In this document: in pieces, positions 57,469-64,000 of the stretch | How positions within the stretch are numbered: the stretch's first letter is position 1 | Layout of the letters: the number at the start of each line of letters is the position of its first letter | Source of the DNA: Methanolobus vulcani | Lineage (GTDB): Archaea > Halobacteriota > Methanosarcinia > Methanosarcinales > Methanosarcinaceae | Assembly (NCBI RefSeq): GCF_006546655.1 | Contig: NZ_VIAQ01000019.1 | Span: forward strand, 1 to 64,000 | DNA length: 64,000 nucleotides | Reading direction: 5' to 3' | Position numbers and translations under genes: made by a program | Notes under the pieces: generated by a model | What the model saw: only the letters and a program-made list of their open reading frames with translations | Told to the model about the DNA's origin: nothing | Databases searched by the model: none

Positions 57469-57747
57469 TCAGATCCTGTGCATAAAACGGAAAGCATCTT
57501 CATGCTGTACCTTAACTTCCACACCAAGAACAGTACCTTTTTCTGACATTGCCTGATGGAAAGCTGACAGGTCGAAGTTCTCTTCTGTGGTTTGCGCTAG
57601 CATAATCATGGTGAACAGATCATCCATAATAGTCTGGCTGATATCAACTATATTAACGTTGTATTGCGCCATAGTCTGCGTGATTCCCGCAACGATACCA
57701 ACTTTATCAACACCAATAACAGTAATTATAAAACGACTGGATGACAT
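57469..57747 (-). CDS. ACT-domain regulator (UPF0237)
   Basis: 92 residues: FIITVIGVDKVGIVAGITQTMAQYNVNIVDISQTIMDDLFTMIMLAQ is a clear ACT domain. First gene of the pair with UPF0210. Probable amino-acid sensor. Confidence 0.92.
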   Translation of the reverse strand: MSSSRFIITVIGVDKVGIVAGITQTMAQYNVNIVDISQTIMDDLFTMIMLAQTTEENFDLSAFHQAMSEKGTVLGVEVKVQHEDAFRFMHRI

Positions 57748-58207
57748 GAATTTTCCTTCTATATATGGTTTTTTAAATGAGATTTATAGTGATTTAATAA
57801 CTATAAAGTAGCATAATAGATGAAATGCTATTTTGACTTTGCCAATGAAAAATCATTGCAAAAATGATATTTTAATATTGTTTCAATGAAAAAGTATATT
57901 TGCCAGTGACGAACTTCTCTTAAAGGAATATAAATAAGCAAAATCATTCTGAGCGCTTTGCCGGTTTCATATAACCAAAAATCAGGCACAAATATGATTA
58001 ATGGAAAAATATGAGCGATACAATCACATTAAATTCTAGCAAAGAATATATTTATGTAAATATATAATATGTGCTGTAATAGTTAGATTCTCATTAAAAT
58101 AGCGTTTGAGAATATAACAAAGTTTATATACAATTTTCATTATGATTATTATGATGATGGTTTGAACGACTAAGTTCATCAGATGATTCAAACAATCAGG
58201 AGATACA
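57748..58207. other. Promoter-rich intergenic region
   Basis: 460 bp without a coding frame. It contains divergent promoters. A TATA box (TTTATATA, 58123-58130) lies about 85 bp before the 58208 gene, giving a leader of about 55 nt. That leader holds an inverted repeat GTTTGAA (58160-58166) / TTCAAAC (58187-58193). Confidence 0.55.
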
Positions 58208-58414
58208 ATGGTTAAAATTGTACATGCACAAACTGTTCTCACGGAAGATGAACTGGCGGCTTTAAAGAAGAAATGCAATGAGTCGTCAACAAAAGAAGCC
58301 CTGAGTATGGCCGTGCAACATTATCTCGAGTGCGAATACACCGACCTCGACGATAAAATGTGGACCAAGAAACTTGAAAAAGTGGTCCAGAAAAAAAAGC
58401 AGAAAAAAGTATAG
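58208..58414 (+). CDS. Small Methanosarcinales protein, DUF5371-like
   Basis: 68 residues: MVKIVHAQTVLTEDELAALKKKCNESSTKEALSMAVQHYLECEYTD...LEKVVQKKKQKK; a short helical protein with a basic tail, resembling small ribbon-helix-helix-like conserved proteins found beside pilin genes in this order. AGGAGA lies upstream of the ATG. Probably co-transcribed with the pilin downstream (24-bp gap). Function unknown. Confidence 0.7.
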   Translation: MVKIVHAQTVLTEDELAALKKKCNESSTKEALSMAVQHYLECEYTDLDDKMWTKKLEKVVQKKKQKKV

Positions 58415-58438
58415 CTTTTGAACAAGAGAGGAACAACT

Positions 58439-58921
58439 ATGAGCAAAGCAAACCAATTTTTAGATGAGGATGCAGTATCCCCAGTCATCGGTGTAATCCT
58501 GATGGTTGCAATCACTGTTATCCTTGCTGCAGTTATCGCAGCATTCGTATTCGGCATGGGACCACCAGAACAGGCACCACAGGCAAGTCTGAGGGCAAGT
58601 GCTATGGAAGATAATAGTAGCAGTATGGTCAAGATTGAGCACCAAGGTGGAGATGAGATGATTCTCGCCTCCGCAAACACAAGAATTGTGGTCGATGGTA
58701 CTACTGCGACAATTGACGATGGTATTACCTCTGACGATGATAAGAGATTCGTAGCTGGTGAAAACGTATACATCAGTAACCAAACATCTGGCTTTTACCT
58801 CGATTTGACACCAAACGGCACTGCTGTACATGATATAGGTGCTACAGGCGAAACAGTCAACGTTAAATTTGTTGATGTTGGAAGTGGCCAGCTGATTGCT
58901 GACATGGACGTCAGGTTCTAA
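58439..58921 (+). CDS. Type IV pilin-like protein (DUF1628)
   Basis: 160 residues from the ATG at 58439 (GAGAGG upstream). Archaeal class III signal: an acidic start, then DEDAVSPVIGVILMVAITVILAAVIAAFVFGMG. Cleaved by a prepilin peptidase in the A-V-S-P region, then assembled through the hydrophobic helix. The rest is a beta-rich pilin head. A strong hairpin terminator follows. Confidence 0.92.
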   Translation: MSKANQFLDEDAVSPVIGVILMVAITVILAAVIAAFVFGMGPPEQAPQASLRASAMEDNSSSMVKIEHQGGDEMILASANTRIVVDGTTATIDDGITSDDDKRFVAGENVYISNQTSGFYLDLTPNGTAVHDIGATGETVNVKFVDVGSGQLIADMDVRF

Positions 58922-58932
58922 ACACAAACTTA

Positions 58933-58958
58933 ATGACGCATCTTGCGTCATCTTTTTT
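58933..58958 (+). terminator. Terminator downstream of the pilin gene
   Basis: ATGACGC and GCGTCAT form a perfect 7-bp stem with a 5-nt loop, followed by CTTTTTTC. Typical hairpin plus T-tract end of the 58208-58921 operon. Confidence 0.75.
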
Positions 58959-59044
58959 CATTTTTTGTATTGCAGTCATATATAGGAAATATTATATACG
59001 TTCCAAATCCACACTCTGTTATATAATTATATACAGGACGTGGT

Positions 59045-59587
59045 ATGTTGGACTATGAATTATCATTAAAGAATTCATGGAATGTAGTTAAAGAAAACAT
59101 TGTTACATTTATTGTTGGTCTTTTGATAGCTGTAATTGGGTCTATTTTAATCGTCACAATAGCACCTCTTGTTTATGGATTTACTTCAATGGCCGTAAAG
59201 GGTGCAAGAGGAGAAGCAATCGAAATTGGCGATGTCTTTGAAGGATTCAAAAAAGAGAATATAATCAGAAGCTGGACATTTATGATCATATACTTGATCA
59301 TTGTAGGAGTTCTTGGACAGATAGCATCAATACTCAGCACTATAGTAGGAATTCTCTTTATGTTTACAATGCCATTGCTTGTTATTAAAGAAGGCCTCAG
59401 TGGAATAGAAGCAATTACAGAAAGTGTTGAAATTGTTAAAACTGCCCCTGTAGAGAGTATTATTGTTTATGTTATAACTCTTGTACTCAACATGATTGGC
59501 ATATTCCTTCTGGGAATAGGAGTACTTATTACTGCACCTATAAGCGCAGTATTCCTCGCTTATGCAACCTTTGAGATGGCAGAGTAA
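59045..59587 (+). CDS. DUF4013-type integral membrane protein
   Basis: 180 residues with four or five membrane segments (IVTFIVGLLIAVIGSILIVTIA, FMIIYLIIVGVLGQIASILS, VGILFMFTMPLLVI, IIVYVITLVLNMIGIFLLGIGVL). The N-terminal YELSLKNSWNVVKEN and central RGEAIEIGDVFEGFKK are family features. Function unknown. Confidence 0.8.
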   Translation: MLDYELSLKNSWNVVKENIVTFIVGLLIAVIGSILIVTIAPLVYGFTSMAVKGARGEAIEIGDVFEGFKKENIIRSWTFMIIYLIIVGVLGQIASILSTIVGILFMFTMPLLVIKEGLSGIEAITESVEIVKTAPVESIIVYVITLVLNMIGIFLLGIGVLITAPISAVFLAYATFEMAE

Positions 59588-59619
59588 ATAGCATAAGTAT
59601 GATTAATCAAATAAAATAA

Positions 59620-59652
59620 GTTGTAGTAAAATAACTACAACATATTCTTTTT
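59620..59652. terminator. Shared terminator between convergent genes
   Basis: GTTGTAGT (59620-59627) and ACTACAAC (59634-59641) form an 8-bp stem with a 6-nt loop, followed by ATATTCTTTTTT on the plus strand. It lies between the convergent 59045 and 59674 genes and could serve both. Confidence 0.65.
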
Positions 59653-59673
59653 TATCCGAATATACAAAAATGG

Positions 59674-62475
59674 TTATATTCCGTAAATCTCTGAGCCTTT
59701 TTTGACCTTCTCAATATCCCTTTCTATTACAGAAAGCCTGTTCTTGTCAACCTTCATGCCGGCAAGGCTTTCAATGAACCATATAGACTTAACATGGTCA
59801 TCCGGAGTGAGTTTCCAGTCAGGTTTCTCCATATAGAAATCGATGCCTTCAGCATAATGAAGAAGCTCCATCCTGACTTTTTCAGTGATCCAGCCAAGCT
59901 CTTCATAATATGACAATATATCTGGAAGATTATTGCGACCAACAAGTTCCATCAAAAACTCAAGCCATTCCATACAGAGCTTCATGTTACTGGAATTTTT
60001 CACAATATTTGAAAGGTGGACATTCTGCCCGAATCCCTTATAGCTTCTTGCGCCAAGTTTCTTCAATTCGCTTTCCATATATTCTGTGAGAGAATCAATC
60101 TTCTCCATTACCGCAGTATTTTTCTCCTCGGATTCCTGTCTGAACTTCTGGAACTCTGAAGATACCTTTCCAAGATTGTCAAGCATTGAAGAAATCGAAC
60201 GGGAGAATTCCTTAGAAGTGGATTTAGATTCTTCCTGCATCTTCTCCATAAGCTCAACTCTTGGACCAAATGCATCAATCCGTGATGATAATTCTGCCAG
60301 GATTGCAAATTTAGACTCGTTCTCCTGTAATGACTCATGCAACTGAGCAAGAAGAGCTGTATAAGAACCAACAAGTTCGGAAATGTTCTCTTCAATTTGT
60401 GATAAATTAGTCGTCATTGAAGCATTATCAGACTGCAATACAGCAATAGAAGAATCAAACTCAGAAATCTCGTTTTCAACCTGTAAGACTTTTCCATCAA
60501 TAGCATCAAACCGGGAATTACTCTGGGATAGAATATTTTCACTTGAACTTACAGCAGAAGCCACAGCTTCAGTAATCTCTGATATCTTGTTTGAAAACTC
60601 TTCAACTTCAGAATGCATAGACGAAAATTGAAGGGTCATGTCATCCAGACTATTTTTCAGTCCTCCAAGATCATCTTCCAGGCTTTCGAACTTTTTATCA
60701 GTAGTTGCCCTTAGGTCCTTTATATCTTTGGTAAACACCTTTTTTGATAATTCCATGCCTGATGTAGAAGAAGTCTTTTCCTGTTTACTCATACTTTCAG
60801 AAACATCTGAGACTTCATGTGTAGCCTCATCTAAAACTTCAAGTTCTGTATATTTTACTAACGGATCATGGTCATGAATAGATACATCTTCTGAAGAAAT
60901 AGATGAAATAGATTCTTCTGCGGTTAACTCAACGCTTCCAGACAATGCATCAATTGAATCATCGTTACCAAAATCATTGTTATCAAGAAGATATTCCTCC
61001 CTCATTTCCATAATTGGATTCTCAATAGGAGTTACCTGTCGTATAGCACCAACTGTCCTATCACCTTCATTTTCCATGAAAGGATTCACAGGTTCATTGG
61101 CTTCCTCAATAACCTGTTTATTCACATCCAAAGAAGAAGAGAAAGGACTTGAATCAACGTTATTATCTGACGATTCAAATGGATTAGCATCAAATGACGA
61201 AGCATTCGAAGTAAATTGTGGTTTTGACTCGGCAACATCCACATCATCTCGCATGTCTTCCATTCTCTCAATGAGACTTTTTCCTTTTGTTAGATTTTTA
61301 AAGAAGCTTTTTGTGATGCTAGAAATGCCTTCCAGGTTTCTCTTAAATGAACCCATATCAATCGGTAATTTTACAGGAACCTTTTGTGCATGTTTATTCT
61401 TTTCAAATAATACTGTATCAGCAGCAACTTGATCACCAAATGGATTTTGAGACTGAAAAGCACCGGAAGTTGGTTCAAAAGGATTAGATGCTACAGAATC
61501 ACCAGCTGAAGAAAAAGGATTAGCAGGTGGAACCGCAACAGGAGCTGGTTCAAAAGGATTGGATGCTACAGAATCATCAACTGAAGCAAAGGGATCAGTA
61601 GATGGAGTAACACCAGAAGTTGGGTTAAAAGGATTAGATTCGACAGGGCCATCGACTGAAGAAAAGGGATTAGCGGGTGGAACAGCATTAGGAATCGGCT
61701 CAAAAGGATTGGATGCTACAGGGTCACTGACTGAAGAAAATGGATCAACAGATGGAACAGAATCTGGAATGGATTCAAAAGGATTAGATTCGACAGAGGC
61801 ACCGGCAGAGGCAAAAGGATCTGTAAGTGGAGCAGTTACAGGAGTAGATTCAAAGGAATTGGACTCTAAAGGACCATCAGCAGAGACAAGGGCGTCTGGT
61901 GTTGAAAAGGGTGGTACTTCCAACTGTGCACCAAACTGTGGGGATTGATTCGATTCAGGAGCAAAAGGCAAAGACTCACCTATTTCAGAAGAAGGAGAAA
62001 CTGATGGCTCATCGGAATTAATAAAAGGTTCAAATAATGGAGGAGGAGACCTTTTCTTTGCAGGCTTATCTGTGGCAGGAGAAGGCTCGTGAAACTGATT
62101 GACGGATGAAATTATCCCTACCTCACCTGCATTTGGCGGAGATTTCATAAATGGTGGCACCTCAATAGAATCCTCTTTTTCCTCTGCAGAAGGGATATTT
62201 GGTTGAGTGCCGCCTAATGCTGAAAGGTCAGGAAGATCTCCAAACGAAGGAAAAGCTGCCTGTGATGCGCCATTCTCTGCTGAAACAGGATTTACCTCTG
62301 GCACATCTATTTTCGCCTCTTCCATTGGTATATCGGCAAAAGCATTTGCCAATATGTCAGGAATTGGTGACGTAGAACTCTTTTTTTCGCCGGATGCATT
62401 TGCAGAAGATTGCTCTTCTTCAACAGAAGACATAATATCTGCTATCTTTTTATTCTCCCATGGAAGCTCACTCAT
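59674..62475 (-). CDS. Large NPF-repeat coiled-coil protein with an archaellum FlaD/E domain
   Basis: 933 residues from the ATG at 62475. N-terminal half (about 1-350) is Pro/Ser-rich with ESNPFE, ASNPFEP and ANPFSS repeats (NPF ten times in total, DPF three times). A coiled coil (about 570-790) with many LxxxLxx heptads follows. The C-terminus (about 820-933) matches the FlaD/FlaE domain: NMKLCMEWLEFLMELVGRNNLPDILSYYEELGWITEKVRMELLHYAEGIDFY. FlaD/E proteins are part of the archaellum base. No other archaellum genes are visible, so it may act in chemosensory or pilus complexes instead. Upstream TATA (62500-62512) suggests a leaderless mRNA. Confidence 0.8.
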   Translation of the reverse strand: MSELPWENKKIADIMSSVEEEQSSANASGEKKSSTSPIPDILANAFADIPMEEAKIDVPEVNPVSAENGASQAAFPSFGDLPDLSALGGTQPNIPSAEEKEDSIEVPPFMKSPPNAGEVGIISSVNQFHEPSPATDKPAKKRSPPPLFEPFINSDEPSVSPSSEIGESLPFAPESNQSPQFGAQLEVPPFSTPDALVSADGPLESNSFESTPVTAPLTDPFASAGASVESNPFESIPDSVPSVDPFSSVSDPVASNPFEPIPNAVPPANPFSSVDGPVESNPFNPTSGVTPSTDPFASVDDSVASNPFEPAPVAVPPANPFSSAGDSVASNPFEPTSGAFQSQNPFGDQVAADTVLFEKNKHAQKVPVKLPIDMGSFKRNLEGISSITKSFFKNLTKGKSLIERMEDMRDDVDVAESKPQFTSNASSFDANPFESSDNNVDSSPFSSSLDVNKQVIEEANEPVNPFMENEGDRTVGAIRQVTPIENPIMEMREEYLLDNNDFGNDDSIDALSGSVELTAEESISSISSEDVSIHDHDPLVKYTELEVLDEATHEVSDVSESMSKQEKTSSTSGMELSKKVFTKDIKDLRATTDKKFESLEDDLGGLKNSLDDMTLQFSSMHSEVEEFSNKISEITEAVASAVSSSENILSQSNSRFDAIDGKVLQVENEISEFDSSIAVLQSDNASMTTNLSQIEENISELVGSYTALLAQLHESLQENESKFAILAELSSRIDAFGPRVELMEKMQEESKSTSKEFSRSISSMLDNLGKVSSEFQKFRQESEEKNTAVMEKIDSLTEYMESELKKLGARSYKGFGQNVHLSNIVKNSSNMKLCMEWLEFLMELVGRNNLPDILSYYEELGWITEKVRMELLHYAEGIDFYMEKPDWKLTPDDHVKSIWFIESLAGMKVDKNRLSVIERDIEKVKKGSEIYGI

Positions 62476-62922
62476 AAAAACCAACTGACAAGAAGTATTG
62501 ATATAATTATAATTACAAGATTATTATATGGCGGATATTTATATAAAAGTTGCTCTTGACTGAAAAAGGAAAGTTGAACTTGATTAAAAATAACATAAAC
62601 TATACAAAAGGAACAAACAGACATTAAAAGAGTTTAGGCGCACGGGAATAATTGAGGGAATGGACGAGAGATAAAGGATGAAATTTGTGCTAAAATTCAC
62701 TTTGCTGTGAGTTTGTGCGCCTAATTGTGCATTGTTAATGATAGTATATAAGGATTATGCGTTACTTCCTAAAATATCCCAGATTATGAGTACATGATGA
62801 AAAACACTAGGCACATAATTATTTAACTCAAAAATATACTAGATAAAAATAAAAATTTGAAGAAATATATGTGTGCAAATTACTCACAGAAAAAGATTTA
62901 ATGTGTAAAACACTGTGAGAAA
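62476..62922. other. Intergenic region before thiI's 3' end
   Basis: 447 bp without a coding frame. It contains the promoter of the NPF-repeat protein (left) and AT-rich sequence with a TATA-like GTATATAAGG near 62744-62753. No feature recognised beyond that. Confidence 0.4.
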
Positions 62923-64000
62923 TCATTCAACATCAATTCGGGATATACGAGCATTCTTCACAGAAGCAGCCACAAGTTCTTCAATATTAATCTTTTTTTC
63001 CTCTACAATCATTGAATCCATTGCCGCTTTCACTTCAGGATGTACAGGTACAGCTCCACATCCACCGGTTTCGCGAATGGAGACATCATATGTACCAATC
63101 TTTCTGGCGATTTCGATTATCTCATTTTTATCAAGGGCTATCAGCGGGTGATACAAAGGTACGCAAAGTCCGTAGAGTTCAGCATACATGTTGTAGGTTG
63201 TCTGTGATGCAACCTGTCCAATTGAAGAACCGGTAATAATTCCTGCTGCACCTTCCTTTTCCATGATCTTCAAGGCAATCCTATACATTGTACGCTTACA
63301 CAATAGACATGTTTTGTTCTTTGAGCATTTATCGACAAAAGATTGGAGATTATCCCCGTGCGGAATTTCATAATACTTGAAAGGACGTCCAGGGCACCAT
63401 TCCTGAAGAACTTTGAGACAATCCATTGTACGATTATGTGCACGCTCATCACTGAAAGGAGTATTATTGCAATAAACCGGAATAACCTCAATTCCCCGTT
63501 TCATCATGAGCCATGTTGCAACAGGCGAATCAATTCCACCGGATACAAGTGAAATCATCTTACCCTGAGTTCCCAGTGGCAGACCCCCGACACCTTCCAC
63601 AGTCTCTGTGAATACATAGGACTTGCTCTGGCGCATTTCCACAAATATCTCCCTGTCAGGACTTGTGAGATCTACCGAAGGTGTGAATCCTTTTGATTCA
63701 AGCATCTTCCATACAGCATCCCCACATTTAATACCTATATCACGTGATGAAAATGAATGATTGCCTGTGCGTCTTGCCCTGATAGCAAAGGACTGACCTT
63801 CCGAGATATAGCCATCAGCAAGCTCTGCACACAAAGCCCCTGCCGCTTCGATAGTAGCACCTGTAACCTGTGCAAAAGAAGTAGAAACAACACCAAAAAC
63901 ATCAGCAGCTGCTTTTGCAGCCCTTATATCATCGCTTTTAATGAATATTCTCCCCCATTCACGGGATATATCCGAATAAGGAATTCCACGATGATCCAGC
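62923..64000 (-). CDS. thiI: tRNA 4-thiouridine sulfurtransferase ThiI (cut by the window)
   Basis: The frame runs off the right edge: residues continue upstream as LDHRGIPYSDISREWGRIFIKSDDIRAAK, the start of the ferredoxin-like/THUMP region. THUMP domain at the N-terminus (FVEMRQSKSYVFTETVEG region ends it), then the PP-loop LVSGGIDSPVATWLMMKRG, with the conserved GSSIGQVASQT. The catalytic Cys lies in NKTCLLCKR. It makes s4U8 in tRNA and may act in thiamine synthesis. No rhodanese domain, the usual archaeal form. Confidence 0.92.
   Translation of the reverse strand, partial: LDHRGIPYSDISREWGRIFIKSDDIRAAKAAADVFGVVSTSFAQVTGATIEAAGALCAELADGYISEGQSFAIRARRTGNHSFSSRDIGIKCGDAVWKMLESKGFTPSVDLTSPDREIFVEMRQSKSYVFTETVEGVGGLPLGTQGKMISLVSGGIDSPVATWLMMKRGIEVIPVYCNNTPFSDERAHNRTMDCLKVLQEWCPGRPFKYYEIPHGDNLQSFVDKCSKNKTCLLCKRTMYRIALKIMEKEGAAGIITGSSIGQVASQTTYNMYAELYGLCVPLYHPLIALDKNEIIEIARKIGTYDVSIRETGGCGAVPVHPEVKAAMDSMIVEEKKINIEELVAASVKNARISRIDVE

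Overview
The window comes from a methanogenic archaeon, most likely a methylotrophic member of the Methanosarcinales (Methanolobus/Methanococcoides-like). I infer this from an archaeal 16S gene with tRNA-Ala in the rRNA spacer, the proteasome-activating nucleotidase PAN, a Methanosarcina-type S-layer protein with a PGF-CTERM-like tail, an archaeal class III signal pilin, TATA-box promoters, bacterial-type UvrB, and many two-component sensors. No species call is possible from the sequence alone.

Layout. 1-2,500: 3' part of an rRNA promoter region read leftward (16S, then tRNA-Ala; 23S lies outside). 2,507-3,694: secreted C39-like cysteine peptidase. 3,797-24,070: a 20.3-kb integrated element. 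It is bounded by a 13-bp direct repeat that cuts a host tRNA-Leu(UAG) gene in its anticodon loop. The 3' half is at the left end beside a tyrosine integrase, and the 5' half is at the right end. The element carries its own intact tRNA-Leu(UAG) with a compensated, different anticodon stem. Its cargo is an integrase, winged-helix and replication-like proteins, a Fic/Doc toxin with a small convergent ORF, a full type I-B CRISPR-Cas operon (cas8b-cas7-cas5-cas3-cas6-cas1-cas2-cas4), and a CRISPR array of 72 full repeats plus one degenerate repeat.

24,188-32,085: photolyase with a SOUL protein, HAD phosphatase, two paralogous glycosyltransferases around a PHP protein, DedA and SIMPL proteins. 32,329-34,980: lipoprotein, three small regulator-like genes, tRNA-Gly. 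35,086-41,134: orphan ABC ATPase, UvrB, two small membrane proteins, an IS1341-type TnpB element, a Q/P-rich protein with a possible winged helix. 41,735-43,130: PAN and tRNA-Glu. 43,386-48,454: a decayed zone with a truncated cytosine methyltransferase, the C-terminal half of a prokaryotic viperin, and a sensor-kinase cluster with one frameshift and one nonsense codon. 48,608-51,268: surface proteins. 51,548-55,529: iron/cobalamin-type ABC importer and methyltransferase. 55,539-57,747: shikimate kinase, UPF0210 and ACT proteins. 58,208-62,475: pilin, membrane protein and a large coiled-coil protein with an archaellum FlaD/E domain. The right edge cuts thiI.

The most notable signal is the mobile element. 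It appears to have moved a complete adaptive immune system into a tRNA gene and to maintain the host's decoding capacity with a replacement tRNA whose core differs from the integration site. The array also holds two pairs of near-identical spacers, which suggests repeated acquisition against diverging relatives of the same targets. The second notable signal is the wreck of a separate defence locus (methyltransferase plus viperin) at 43.4-44.3 kb.
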